Source of the DNA: Cyanobacteria bacterium REEB67 | Lineage (GTDB): Bacteria; Cyanobacteriota; Vampirovibrionia; Obscuribacterales; Obscuribacteraceae | DNA: 61,824 nt | Direction of reading: 5' to 3' | Assembly: GCA_018971775.1 (NCBI GenBank) | Contig: JAGXAB010000031.1 | Span: 1 to 61,824 of the forward strand | Part shown: positions 53,762-61,824 of the stretch, one piece after another | Layout: each line of letters begins with the position of its first letter | Position numbering within the stretch: the first letter of the stretch is position 1 | Translations under genes and position numbers: made by a program | Notes under the pieces: model-generated | What the model was told of the DNA's origin: nothing | The model's database searches: none | Seen by the model: only the letters and a program-made list of their open reading frames with translations

Positions 53762-53961
53762 GATAACGCATCCGGCCTTGAATCAGCAACAGACGCACTT
53801 TTGCCCCTCCAGGCAAACGCGTTGTCAGGTATTAAAAAGCAATTGCATATATCTAAGAGGCGCTAATGGAGAGAAATCGTCTGCCGTCAGAAGGCAAAAT
53901 TTGGAATAAAAAAATTGGCATTGCGTTATAAAAGACGTGTCGCTCCCAGCACGGATAATTC

Positions 53962-54474
53962 ATGAATATTACCCTTACACTGATCCCCCGGGGTTACCTG
54001 TTTTTATGCCGGCTGGCATCATCTCTTCAGCCCGCCGTCTTACTCTTTTTCCGCTTGCCCTGGGGTTACGAGCTTTATAAAAACGGCGCTGGTAAACTCA
54101 AAAATCACGCCGACATCGTCGATTTTTTCACCAGCCTGGGCATCCCTTTACCCGACTTGAATGCCTGGTTTGTCGGAGGCCTCGAATGTTTCGGCGGCCT
54201 GGCCATTGTCTTCGGCCTATGCTCGAGACCGGTCAGCCTTATGCTTGCCGTAAACATGACGGTAGCCTATCTGGCAGTCAAAGATGACCGCAGCCTTTTT
54301 CTCAACATGTTTGCCTCCACCGATGCCTTTGACGCCTTCACCAAAGCCGATCCATTTTTCTATTGGCTGATGGCGATTGTCATCCTTGCCTTCGGACCCG
54401 GCCAAATTTCCCTCGATAAATTACTGGCGGTGACAGCCTTCAAAAGATTCCAGGTCCCCAAAAGCGCAGATTAA
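53962..54474 (+). CDS. DoxX-family membrane protein
   Basis: 170 residues with four hydrophobic segments. Typical DoxX features: LLFFRLPWGYELYKNGAGKL, then LGIPLPDLNAWFVGGLECFG, GGLAIVFGLCSRPVSLMLAV and a C-terminal PGQISLDKLL. DoxX proteins act in redox or quinone-linked membrane processes; the exact reaction is not known. It stands alone with its own short leader. Confidence 0.82.
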   Translation: MNITLTLIPRGYLFLCRLASSLQPAVLLFFRLPWGYELYKNGAGKLKNHADIVDFFTSLGIPLPDLNAWFVGGLECFGGLAIVFGLCSRPVSLMLAVNMTVAYLAVKDDRSLFLNMFASTDAFDAFTKADPFFYWLMAIVILAFGPGQISLDKLLAVTAFKRFQVPKSAD

Positions 54475-54615
54475 ATGGTCGCGCTAGCGCCCCAAGAGAG
54501 ACTAGAAACGGCCGAGCCAGTCAATCAGGCCGCCGGCTCGGCTCTGTCGGCTTCATCCCACAAAAAGGTAGGCGTGATATAACGGATTCAGGGTGTGGCG
54601 TCAGGAATCTCGAGC

Positions 54616-55923
54616 ATGAAAACTGAATCAATAGACTCACTTGAGAAATACCTCAAGCTACAAGAGAGCCTGCATGGACCGCAAAGCCTGGAAGCGGCCA
54701 GGGTACTCTGTCGTATCGGTGTCGCCTATATGCAGCGCACCCTCTTTAGCGAAGCGGAAGCCGTATTGAGAAAGGCGGCGACGATCGAGCAAAATGTCGA
54801 GACTCGCGATCCGGACTTGCGGGCCGAGCTCAAAGGCATGCTCGACGATCTGCTCGAAGCGCGCGACAATGTCGACAGCCGCGATCTTCTCGAAAGTCTG
54901 AAAGTGAGTAGCGACCGCGTTCCCGCTTTTACTCAGGCCTTCGAGCCGCTGCACGCACCCAGGCGCACCGATCCGCTCGATAACGCCATCGCCGACGCGC
55001 AATTGCAGATTCATCGATTGAAACAAACCGCAGGTCATGAAAGTCTGGCAGTCGCCGACGCCCTTACCAAACTGGCCGATCTCTATTGTCGCAAAGAAAT
55101 GCATATCGAAATGGAGCCTTTGCTCAAAGAATCGCTGCGCATTCGCGAAACAGTTTGCGGCGAAAATCACCTCAGCGTTTCCACCGATTTAAAAAATCTC
55201 GGTCGTCTCTACTTTTTCACCAGACGCTATGACGTCTCCGAACCTTTTCTCAAGCGAGCCATGAGCATTCGCGAAGCGGCGCTCGGCCCTTATCACAGCT
55301 ATGTAGCCGACGTGGCCGAGCTCTACGCCAAAGTCCTGCGCAAAACAAATCGCCAAGCCGACGCTCTGACCATGGAAGAACTGGTCATCGAAAGCCGGAC
55401 AAAATACGGCTCCGATTGGGAAAAATTTCGCATCGCCGGGACCAAAGCCATCGACAACGGCAACTTCCTGGAAGCGCAAGCGATGTGGCTTGCCGCCCTC
55501 GACGAAACCTCCGACTTTCGTTTCGATGATCCGCGTCTGATCATGACTCTCGAAAATCTAGCCGAGGTCTACTGGCGACGCAATAAATACGATAAGGCCG
55601 AGCCGCTCTGCAAACAAATCTTACAGATCTCGGAGAGCGTCCTCGGTCCAGAACATACGGACGTGGCTCTGGCGGCAAACAATCTCGGGCTCCTCTGCGA
55701 AAAACAAGGCAAGCATGCCGAGGCGGCGATTTTATTCCAGCAAGCTCTGGTCATAGGCGAGAGATTTCTGGGCGCCGACCATCCGGATGTGGTCAATATC
55801 CGCGAAAGCCATGCAAAGGCCCGCCACGCCGCAAAAAAAGAGCTCGAGCAAAAACTCGAAAAAGGTCAGGCTCGCTGGAATAAATCGGGCTGGTGGAAGG
55901 TCTATCAGAAAGAGCAGACATAG
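54616..55923 (+). CDS. TPR (kinesin-light-chain-like) protein
   Basis: 435 residues from ATG 54616; a GTG at 54595 is an alternative start. Repeats of the kinesin-light-chain type (TPR_12): LYCRKEMHIEMEPLLKESLR, YFFTRRYDVSEPFLKRAMSI, VYWRRNKYDKAEPLCKQILQ, LCEKQGKHAEAAILFQQALV, each with an ALGPEH/FLGADHPDV-like linker. Cytoplasmic scaffold; no partner evident. Confidence 0.8.
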   Translation: MKTESIDSLEKYLKLQESLHGPQSLEAARVLCRIGVAYMQRTLFSEAEAVLRKAATIEQNVETRDPDLRAELKGMLDDLLEARDNVDSRDLLESLKVSSDRVPAFTQAFEPLHAPRRTDPLDNAIADAQLQIHRLKQTAGHESLAVADALTKLADLYCRKEMHIEMEPLLKESLRIRETVCGENHLSVSTDLKNLGRLYFFTRRYDVSEPFLKRAMSIREAALGPYHSYVADVAELYAKVLRKTNRQADALTMEELVIESRTKYGSDWEKFRIAGTKAIDNGNFLEAQAMWLAALDETSDFRFDDPRLIMTLENLAEVYWRRNKYDKAEPLCKQILQISESVLGPEHTDVALAANNLGLLCEKQGKHAEAAILFQQALVIGERFLGADHPDVVNIRESHAKARHAAKKELEQKLEKGQARWNKSGWWKVYQKEQT

Positions 55924-56133
55924 TTCCGCATTTTTTTATTAAATCAGCAGCGCGCCCATGTTTTGTTATGTTTCGACTGGAATTATTAAAGGCCGACAAA
56001 CCGGACATCTAGATGTAATATATGGCGACCGATCTCGACTGGCCTACGTCACAAAATGCAGACGCGCCACAGGCTCAGTAGAACAGTCGGCCAGTCACGG
56101 CATGTCTTGCCGCTCGGCACCATAGGTTAAATC

Positions 56134-57417
56134 ATGAAAAACAGAAGAATTGCCAGCCTGACGGCGTTGGCCTCCGCTTTGACTTTCGGCACAATATCGC
56201 CAGCATTTTGCACTGATCTGGCCACACCGTTCGCACCATCGGTGAGCGCAAACACTTCACAGGCCGCGAACCCGCCAAAATTGGAGGGCCCGACCGAGGC
56301 GAAGGATGCAGCGGAATTAACACTTCGCGCCACACTGCAAAATAACGACTATTACACGCCGATCTTTTTTGCTCCTTTGAGCGCCCGGCCAAAATCACTC
56401 GAACCGGTCACATCGAAATTTGGCTCGGTGAAAAAAGTAACGAGCAGTGCCACCAGCCTGGTCAATTTTGTCTTCGACCTGCGCGGCTTCGACTGGTCAA
56501 AAGAAGGGGCCAACGCCATTCTTGAAGAAAAATTAAAACCGCACAGCGAAATAGCCCGCGAATTTCTCCGCCACAAAGCAGAAGATGAACGCGAACTCGC
56601 CGTTGTCACCAGCACGCTACAGCTAGCCTCGGTCTCCGGCCTCGATGAAGCCAAAACAAAAAAGGCCATCGACAATCTAGCCGCTCAAATAGGACCGGAT
56701 GAAGCAGAGAAACTACACGAGAGGCTGCAGACGATCAGCACCGCCGACGGTATCAACAGCAACACCGCCTGCGCCCTGGTCGGATCGAGCGATCAACCAG
56801 GCACCACTTTTACGACGCCGCTCTCTCTCGTCGAAGACAAAGCATCAGTCGATGTCGAACAGAAATGCATGCGGTTGAGGAGCATTCTCGAAGCGGCCTC
56901 AGAAAGCGATCCGGTCGTGGCAACGATGACCAAACGCTTGCACAAATACAATCACCGCAGCAAATTTTTGCAGGTGACGGCCAAAGCCGTTTACGCCACC
57001 CTCGGCGTAGCGGCCTTCACGCCGACCCTGGCAGCACCAATAGCCGAAACGACTCTGCTCACTTTTATGATGGTCACCGGTGGTCCCGAGCAGGATAAAC
57101 TACTTAAGGAAGTCTATCTGAGCAAGTGCCTGCAAAGCCGAGCCAGCCTGATCAATGAAAAGGCTCACCTGGCAGTGGATTGCTACGATATGGCCGTGCA
57201 CACGAAAAACCCACGCCTGCTTGCTTGCGCAAAAGACTTGATCAGACAGATGACGAGCCAGAAAGCGATGGCCGCTTTTATGAATGTTAACACCGCCCCA
57301 GGGGCGGACAGCACCGTAGAAAACCTGGCCGGTATTTCCGAGCCAAAAGCAGTCGATAGCCCTGAAAGAGCGACCGGGGGAGCCGCTTCCGCCAAAGACA
57401 AGGAAGCCTCCATATAA
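56134..57417 (+). CDS. Secreted hypothetical protein
   Basis: 427 residues with a signal peptide (KNRRIASLTALASALTFGTI, cleavage near AFC). Helical for most of its length, with a hydrophobic patch near residue 290 (LGVAAFTPTLAAPIAETTLL) and a polar Ala/Lys tail. No domain recognised. Its stop abuts the stop of the convergent gene at 57418. Confidence 0.6.
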   Translation: MKNRRIASLTALASALTFGTISPAFCTDLATPFAPSVSANTSQAANPPKLEGPTEAKDAAELTLRATLQNNDYYTPIFFAPLSARPKSLEPVTSKFGSVKKVTSSATSLVNFVFDLRGFDWSKEGANAILEEKLKPHSEIAREFLRHKAEDERELAVVTSTLQLASVSGLDEAKTKKAIDNLAAQIGPDEAEKLHERLQTISTADGINSNTACALVGSSDQPGTTFTTPLSLVEDKASVDVEQKCMRLRSILEAASESDPVVATMTKRLHKYNHRSKFLQVTAKAVYATLGVAAFTPTLAAPIAETTLLTFMMVTGGPEQDKLLKEVYLSKCLQSRASLINEKAHLAVDCYDMAVHTKNPRLLACAKDLIRQMTSQKAMAAFMNVNTAPGADSTVENLAGISEPKAVDSPERATGGAASAKDKEASI

Positions 57418-57849
57418 CTAAAGGCTTGAGCTTGGCCCGATCAGTCGATGCTTGGCCATATAAGCGTTGAAGTCTTCCCAGTGGGAAATAGGCTCTTTAT
57501 TGCCGCCTCTCAGCAGGGGCGAAAACACCTGCACGACGTCGTCGTGCTGGCGGGCACCATTGAGAGGACCAAAGCGGAAAATCGGCTTTTGCAGCTCATC
57601 GACAACCGTGAGAAAGCGCGCATTTTGCAGCATGCCCAGCTCGACATCGACCGAAGTAGCAGGGGTAATCGTCAGCTGCCAGAAAACGATCAATGTCTTG
57701 ATCTCGGCGCTGGTCGAGCGCGAGCCGAGATTGGGGATGGCCTTGAAGACAGGCGGGACGAGAGTGATTGTCTTGCTCCAGAAGATGAAGGAGCGATTGG
57801 TTTCAAGCAAAAGCTCAAAAGGACGGGTTTCCTGGTGGAGTTCTATCAT
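57418..57849 (-). CDS. Hypothetical protein in the rraB-like operon
   Basis: 143 residues from ATG 57849, 10 bases after the RraB-like gene. Mixed alpha/beta composition (RSFIFWSKTITLVPPVFKAI, then EIKTLIVFWQLTITPATSVD). No signal peptide. Not recognised; co-transcription with the RraB-like gene is likely. Confidence 0.5.
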   Translation of the reverse strand: MIELHQETRPFELLLETNRSFIFWSKTITLVPPVFKAIPNLGSRSTSAEIKTLIVFWQLTITPATSVDVELGMLQNARFLTVVDELQKPIFRFGPLNGARQHDDVVQVFSPLLRGGNKEPISHWEDFNAYMAKHRLIGPSSSL

Positions 57850-57859
57850 CGGGGGTGAC

Positions 57860-58243
57860 TTACTCCACAGCCGCGTTGTGCGACGGTGCTTCGACGGAGG
57901 TGCTCCAGCCGTCGTATTTACAGTTAAATTCAGAGGCGATCAGTTGCAGACTGATAGTCTTGCGCGCCGCCTCGACCGGGGCAATCAATTCACAAGATTC
58001 GATCCAGATGCCGGCCCGGTCGTCATCGAAGGCATGCTCGGCAAATTCCGGATCCGAAGGCATGTCGACAAATTCGTGCCCGAGGCCCTGGAGGCAAAGA
58101 CAGAGAGCCTCGGCGTCCTCGACGCCGCTGGCCACAAAGCCGTATTCGATGATGCGCTTTTCGCCTACGTCAACGCCCATCTGGCTTAGCTGTTCGAGCA
58201 AGGTAGCATCGGCCTCGCTCAAATTGCCATTGTCACTTTGCAC
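57860..58243 (-). CDS. RraB-like protein (RNase E regulator family)
   Basis: 127 residues from GTG 58243 with GAGG seven bases upstream. Family features: LSQMGVDVGEKRIIEYGFVA, ALCLCLQGLGHEFVDMP, acidic centre (DPEFAEHAFDDDRAGI) and a final FNCKYDGWSTS that matches the YDGW end of RraB/DUF695 proteins. RraB binds RNase E and alters its cleavage; whether this distant member does so is unknown. Confidence 0.65.
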   Translation of the reverse strand: MQSDNGNLSEADATLLEQLSQMGVDVGEKRIIEYGFVASGVEDAEALCLCLQGLGHEFVDMPSDPEFAEHAFDDDRAGIWIESCELIAPVEAARKTISLQLIASEFNCKYDGWSTSVEAPSHNAAVE

Positions 58244-58272
58244 GCCGCGTCCTCGCTAGTTTTTCCGTCGGC

Positions 58273-58308
58273 ACCAGATAGACCGGATTTACCAGATAGA
58301 CCGGATAT
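58273..58308. repeat. 18-base tandem repeat x2
   Basis: ACCAGATAGACCGGATTT followed by ACCAGATAGACCGGATAT, in the leader region upstream of the RraB-like gene. Confidence 0.9.
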
Positions 58309-58343
58309 ACAGATCCATCCCCCTGCCCATTATAGTGGAAGTG

Positions 58344-58378
58344 AAAGCGCGACCACAGAATTGTGATCGCGCTTTTTT
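58344..58378. terminator. Strong hairpin terminator
   Basis: AAAGCGCGA-C-CAC, a short loop, GTG-A-TCGCGCTTT with one internal mismatch and a T-run on the plus strand. The complement has A/T ends too, so it probably serves the minus-strand gene 58411-58614. Confidence 0.7.
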
Positions 58379-58410
58379 GGGCCTAGATTTCACTAAAATT
58401 GAGAGTCGGA

Positions 58411-58614
58411 TCAGGGTCCGCCCAGCGGATTGAAGAGACCACGATGCTCACACACGGGCATCGCCGGTTCATTTTTGTGATCGAGCTTATAGATAACCTT
58501 CTCGACTATTTCGTCTTCGGCGTCATGCAGTTTTTCGGCCAGCGCCTGTTTGACGGCAAAGTCAATGGCGGTAACGACATTGGAGTTGAGCTTGGTGTTG
58601 AAAGCGTTTCCCAT
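58411..58614 (-). CDS. Possible small acidic protein
   Basis: 67 residues from ATG 58614 (MGNAFNTKLNSNVVTAIDFA, then EKLHDAEDEIVEKVIYKLD). A GAGG lies 11 bases before the ATG, and a terminator follows. Helical, acidic. Function unknown. Confidence 0.45.
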   Translation of the reverse strand: MGNAFNTKLNSNVVTAIDFAVKQALAEKLHDAEDEIVEKVIYKLDHKNEPAMPVCEHRGLFNPLGGP

Positions 58615-58644
58615 GGAAGTGAAATCCTCACTTTGACCTAACAA

Positions 58645-58944
58645 CTTCGTTATAGCGCTTTTGGTGTCATCATGGTGTCAAGAAATGAAAAACTTGCGAC
58701 AAGAATAGGGCAAGGGCCGAGAAGCTGACAGGCAGACCATTTACCACTCGCTCGAGATTAATTCGCAGGCGCCGCCGAGAAGGACGGGAACTTCCAAAAA
58801 AATCTGCTATCAGTAATAAAAATAAGCCTACTGGTGACACCAGATGTGGTAGCAGATTGGCCATCTCTAGATCGCGGCCCCTGGTCAAGCAGCTAAGCAA
58901 AGGTCTAAACGCTTCCATTAATTTTGACGAAGTCAAGATAAAGA
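58645..58944. other. 300-base gap with one weak frame
   Basis: A minus-strand frame from ATG 58918 to 58670 (82 residues, with LPHLVSPVGLFLLLIADFFG) could be a small membrane protein, but no ribosome site precedes it. Nothing else supported. Confidence 0.25.
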
Positions 58945-58949
58945 ATGCA

Positions 58950-58992
58950 AAATGGAAACCGAAATGGAAACGATTTTCACTATAATAGTTCC
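58950..58992 (+). promoter_or_regulatory. Promoter with direct repeat, possibly leaderless, for MerC-like gene
   Basis: A perfect TATAAT at 58981-58986 ends seven bases before the ATG at 58993, so the transcript could begin at or near the start codon. AAATGGAAACCG and AAATGGAAACG (58950-58973) form a direct repeat in the -35 area. No good -35 box is visible, suggesting an activator. Confidence 0.45.
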
Positions 58993-59445
58993 ATGATGAC
59001 CGATGCCCTCCCCACCGCCACCACTTCCAACCACCAGCACGAGCATACGCACGCGCCGCAGACCCTTGACGTCTTCGACTCCCTGGGCATCTTCGCCTCG
59101 GCCGTCTGCATGGTCCACTGCCTGGCCCTTCCCTTTATTATGGCGGCCTTGCCTTTTGCCCCCCACTGGCTCGGCCATGACAATGTCCATTATCTGCTGG
59201 CCGGCTGGGTCCTACTCTTTTGTCTGGCCGCAATCGTCCCTGGCTATCTCAAACACCGCCGCACCAGCGTCCTTGTCACCATGCTGGCCGGCCTGGCTCT
59301 GGTCCTGACCGCCACTTTTTGCCTGCACCTTGGGCTGAGCGAGAGCCTGGAAATACCGATGATCACGGTCGGCAATCTGCTCGTAATCAGCGCCCACTGG
59401 CGCAATCGCCGCCTCAACCACAATCACGCCGATTGCCAGCATTAA
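58993..59445 (+). CDS. MerC-like membrane metal transporter
   Basis: 150 residues from ATG 58993 (ATG 58996 also possible). MerC-type: SLGIFASAVCMVHCLALPFI with the paired Cys/His-Cys of helix 1, then three more membrane helices. The N-terminus has HQHEHTHAP and the C-terminus HNHADCQH, likely metal-binding. MerC carries Hg(II) inward in mercury operons; without merA or merP here, another metal (Zn, Cd, Cu) is possible. Confidence 0.75.
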   Translation: MMTDALPTATTSNHQHEHTHAPQTLDVFDSLGIFASAVCMVHCLALPFIMAALPFAPHWLGHDNVHYLLAGWVLLFCLAAIVPGYLKHRRTSVLVTMLAGLALVLTATFCLHLGLSESLEIPMITVGNLLVISAHWRNRRLNHNHADCQH

Positions 59446-59474
59446 ATAGCCGTGCAGGTCAGGCCAAGCTGGGG

Positions 59475-59517
59475 TATACTGACTTTAGTTGATGCATGAA
59501 CACCTGTTCATATGTTC
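59475..59517 (+). promoter_or_regulatory. Promoter and SmtB/ArsR-type operator
   Basis: TATACT at 59475-59480 as -10 box, followed by TGAACA-CC-TGTTCA (59497-59510) with further ATGTTCA, close to the known ATGAACA-type operator of SmtB/ZiaR regulators. It lies 62 bases before the regulator start at 59573 and would be bound by it. Confidence 0.7.
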
Positions 59518-59572
59518 AGGAGGACCGACATGGTCCTGGCAATCAGATAACCAACGAGAGCCGAATATAAGT

Positions 59573-60013
59573 ATGACCAACTGTGAAATCGATTTTGTCG
59601 ACGAGGAGCGCGTAGCTAAAGTACGCCGCGCCATGAAGTCGGAACGCAGCATGATTGCCCTGGCTGAAATGTTCAAAGTGCTGGGCGATCCGACCCGCAT
59701 CAAGCTGGTGATTGCACTGTCCGCGGCCGAGCTCTGCGTTTGCGATCTGGCCAACCTGCTCGGTGCCTCGCAGTCTGCTGTTTCGCACTCATTGCGAGCC
59801 CTGCGCCAGATGAAGCTGGTCAAATTTAGAAAGGAAGGAAAGGTTGTCTACTACTCCCTCGACGACCATCACATCAGCCATCTCATCGAAGACGGCATGA
59901 GGCATGTGGAAGAACCGCGCCCTTTGATCATCGAAAGCAGTGAAGAACTAGAAGCCGTCGAGATATCGCCCTCCCTCGAAAGTAAAACTCAGTCGAAAAT
60001 AGAGATTGGATAG
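59573..60013 (+). CDS. ArsR/SmtB-family metal-responsive repressor
   Basis: 146 residues from ATG 59573; the open frame reaches back to 59489 but that would put the operator inside the gene. Winged helix: DPTRIKLVIALSAAELCVCD, then SQSAVSHSLRALRQMKLV. ELCVCDL holds the alpha-3 Cys pair (55, 57). The alpha-5 site is complete: Asp98, His100, His111, Glu114 in SmtB spacing. This predicts Zn, Cd or Pb sensing. It likely controls itself and the transporter that follows four bases later. Confidence 0.88.
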   Translation: MTNCEIDFVDEERVAKVRRAMKSERSMIALAEMFKVLGDPTRIKLVIALSAAELCVCDLANLLGASQSAVSHSLRALRQMKLVKFRKEGKVVYYSLDDHHISHLIEDGMRHVEEPRPLIIESSEELEAVEISPSLESKTQSKIEIG

Positions 60014-60016
60014 CCC

Positions 60017-60814
60017 GTGAGTGAAGTCAACATACCAGTGACAATCAGCAAGTCCTCGGCGACGACCGAAAGCACGCCCGGCAACGCCCCGGCTAAAAGT
60101 TGCGGCTCGCATTGCGGTTGCGGCAACGCTTCCTCCATACCGGGCATGCCTCTTTCCCCCTTGCAACAAGCTCAGGCGCGCAGCCAGACCCTGGCAGACG
60201 ATCGCAAAAAATTGGTCGAGCGCGGCCTGGTCCTGCAATACGTGACGATTGTCTATACAAGCATCGAAGCAATAATCGCCCTGTTCTCCGGCGCCGCCAG
60301 CGGCAGCATTGCCCTGGTCGGCTTTGGCCTGGACAGTGCCATCGAAGTCACCTCCGGTCTGGCCTCGCTCTTTCGCCTCAAGGCGGACGGCAAAGAAGAT
60401 CTGCACAAAAAAGCCGAGCAACTTTCCTTGCAAATCACCGGCTGGTGTTTCCTGGCGCTCTCAGCTTATGTTGGCTATGAAGCGCTCAGCGTGCTCTGGA
60501 AACATGAAGCCCCCGAACGCAGCGTGCCCGGTCTGCTACTGGCGGCGGTATCAGTATTTTTTATGCCCTGGCTGGCCGGTCAAAAAAAAGCCGTGGCCCA
60601 AAAGCTCGGCTCATTTGCCCTGGAAACCGATTCCAAGCAAGCCCTCTTTTGCAGTTACCTTTCGGCTATTTTGCTTGCCGGTCTGGTGCTCAACGCCTGC
60701 TTCGGCTGGTGGTGGGCAGATTCAATGGCAGCACTGATCATGGTGCCGGTCATGGCTCGCGAGGGCCTTCTCGCTCTCAAAGGCAAGAGCTGCTGCGGCG
60801 GCACCTGCGACTGA
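60017..60814 (+). CDS. Cation-diffusion-facilitator-like membrane transporter
   Basis: 265 residues from GTG 60017, three bases after the regulator stop, so coupled. A Cys/His-rich N-terminus (KSCGSHCGCGNA) is followed by five or six membrane helices. The CDF/TMEM163-like features are SIALVGFGLDSAIEVTSGLA (Asp in helix 2) and ETDSKQALFCSYLSAI with a later WWWADSMAALIM (Asp in helix 5). A CCGGTC end adds Cys. Likely zinc or other divalent cation export. Confidence 0.8.
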   Translation: MSEVNIPVTISKSSATTESTPGNAPAKSCGSHCGCGNASSIPGMPLSPLQQAQARSQTLADDRKKLVERGLVLQYVTIVYTSIEAIIALFSGAASGSIALVGFGLDSAIEVTSGLASLFRLKADGKEDLHKKAEQLSLQITGWCFLALSAYVGYEALSVLWKHEAPERSVPGLLLAAVSVFFMPWLAGQKKAVAQKLGSFALETDSKQALFCSYLSAILLAGLVLNACFGWWWADSMAALIMVPVMAREGLLALKGKSCCGGTCD

Positions 60815-60824
60815 GAGCAAGAGC

Positions 60825-61824
60825 TCAGTGCGTGTGCTCGTGGTGTATATCGGGATAATGCTTGTGGCTGTGCCTGAGCCGCTCGTGCACGTGGAAGTGC
60901 TCATGCGCCCCCGAGGCATCGAGGGCCACCATTGACTGCGGATCGTCGTGACTATGGAGATGATGGATATCACCAGGCACGGTACCACTATTTTTGCTGG
61001 AGAGATCGGCCGGGCTTGAGAAGCTTGCCGGGCCGCTGATTATTTCTCCCTGCGGACCAACGGTGTGAGTATGTCTGTGGGAGTGAGCCATATAGACATG
61101 TTCATGCTCGTGTTCGTGATCTTCGCTCAGGTGCAACCAGAGACCGATGGCCATCAAGCATCCGGCGACGACAAAATTGAGGCGCAAAGGCTCGGGGGCG
61201 ATCACAAAGGCGAGCAGGGCACCGACAAAGGGGGCGGAAGCGAAGTAAGCACCAGTGCGTGCCGTACCGAGACGTCTTTGAGCGGCAATATAGGCGACCA
61301 GACTGAGGCCATAGGCAAAAAATCCAGTCAGCAAAGCGAGGGCGCAAAGGGGGGCGGCCGGGATTTTCTGTCCTAAAAAAAGAGCCAGGCAGAGATTGAC
61401 GGCACCGGCTGTTAATCCTTTGATCATCGCCACAGCCACCGGATCCGAAGTAGCAACTTTTTTGCAGAAATTATTGTCGATGGCCCAGAGCAGGCAGGCT
61501 AATACGATCAAAAGCGCCCCGGGTTGCAAGCCGAACCAGGGCATCGTTGCTCCGGAGGACAAATTCGCCGCGCCGCCGCCACTTACGGAGAGCAAAGATC
61601 CGCCCAGCAATATTGCCACCATACCAATTAAAATGCGGCGGTCGAAATTTTCCTTGAAGACAAACCAGGCAATGGCGGCCGTAAATACACCTTCCAGATT
61701 GAGCAGCATCGATGCTTCAGCCGCCGCGCTCAGAGCCAGACCACTCATCATCGCGACGGGAGCCAGCACTCCGCCGGCCAGCACAGCCGGAAGTAACCAC
61801 TTAATCTCTCCCGGCGCGATAGCC
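60825..61824 (-). CDS. EamA/DMT-type transporter with His-rich tail (partial)
   Basis: The frame is open to the window edge; at least 332 residues. About eight membrane helices of the EamA kind: LEGVFTAAIAWFVFKENFDR, LIGMVAILLGGSLLSVSGG, LCALALLTGFFAYGLSLVAY. The last 100 residues are very His-rich (HEHEHEHVYMAHSHRHTHT and HEHFHVHERLRHSHKH), a likely metal-buffering tail not normal for DMT proteins. It converges on the CDF-like gene with 10 bases between and fits a metal-handling cluster. Confidence 0.8.
   Translation of the reverse strand, partial: AIAPGEIKWLLPAVLAGGVLAPVAMMSGLALSAAAEASMLLNLEGVFTAAIAWFVFKENFDRRILIGMVAILLGGSLLSVSGGGAANLSSGATMPWFGLQPGALLIVLACLLWAIDNNFCKKVATSDPVAVAMIKGLTAGAVNLCLALFLGQKIPAAPLCALALLTGFFAYGLSLVAYIAAQRRLGTARTGAYFASAPFVGALLAFVIAPEPLRLNFVVAGCLMAIGLWLHLSEDHEHEHEHVYMAHSHRHTHTVGPQGEIISGPASFSSPADLSSKNSGTVPGDIHHLHSHDDPQSMVALDASGAHEHFHVHERLRHSHKHYPDIHHEHTH

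Noticed and set aside
1..61824. CRISPR array, rRNA or intact insertion sequence
   Set aside because: No regularly spaced repeats, rRNA-like blocks or transposase genes were seen.

Overview
This is about 62 kb of compact bacterial DNA of medium GC, with short intergenic gaps, many ATGA or TAATG start-stop overlaps and genes on both strands. No rRNA, tRNA or ribosomal-protein marker was seen, so the host cannot be named with confidence. Several things point to a Gram-negative-type envelope: an RND pump with adaptor, a TonB-C-like protein, LprI-like domains and many signal peptides. The abundance of TPR, Sel1 and ST7-like proteins, PDZ proteins and lineage-specific secreted proteins resembles large-genome environmental bacteria such as the Obscuribacterales (non-photosynthetic Cyanobacteriota relatives). 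That placement is an inference from style, not from a marker.

Layout. Bases 1-11,310 are accessory and conflict-like. They hold a methyltransferase-HNH fusion, a HigBA toxin-antitoxin pair with two palindromic operators, a coupled operon of four diverged paralogs around a frameshifted C39/papain-like peptidase gene, LprI-like proteins, a TPR gene broken by an in-frame TAG and a large N6-adenine DNA methyltransferase. A direct repeat carrying the start of an LprI-like gene occurs at both ends of the 142-7,100 block. From 11 to 24 kb there are envelope and stress genes: PlsC-like acyltransferase, a membrane-anchored metallothionein, a cytoplasmic avidin-like protein, rubredoxin-like protein, phosphoribosyltransferase, Hsp20, hydrolases, L,D-transpeptidase and patatin. 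From 24 to 42 kb lie an AAA+ ATPase, HtrA-like protease, a stand-alone TnsA-like nuclease-fold protein with its own operator, HrpB helicase, an SbcD/SbcC-like pair, a LOG-family protein and two ST7-like TPR proteins. From 42 to 54 kb there are Sel1 and glycine-zipper proteins, an RND efflux permease divergent from a GntR regulator plus adaptor with two matching operator sites, and a pair of paralogous secreted proteins. From 54 to 61.8 kb there are DoxX, TPR and RraB-like genes and a metal-handling cluster (MerC-like, SmtB/ArsR regulator with a recognisable operator, CDF-like transporter, His-rich DMT transporter cut by the window end).

How the genes may work together. The strongest candidate for an undescribed system is 2,788-6,292: a cysteine peptidase with a disordered N-terminal region, embedded in tandem copies of a two-halved beta-type protein family, directly downstream of a HigBA module. 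Tandem paralogs next to one enzyme resemble immunity or inhibitor arrays, but no secretion or toxin-delivery domain was seen, so this is a hypothesis. Other items of note are the metallothionein/avidin/rubredoxin gene series, the TnsA-like regulator-like gene, and a lysine-rich tail protein split at an A7 run. Several genes are split by single-base shifts; assembly error, real decay and slippage cannot be told apart from this sequence alone.
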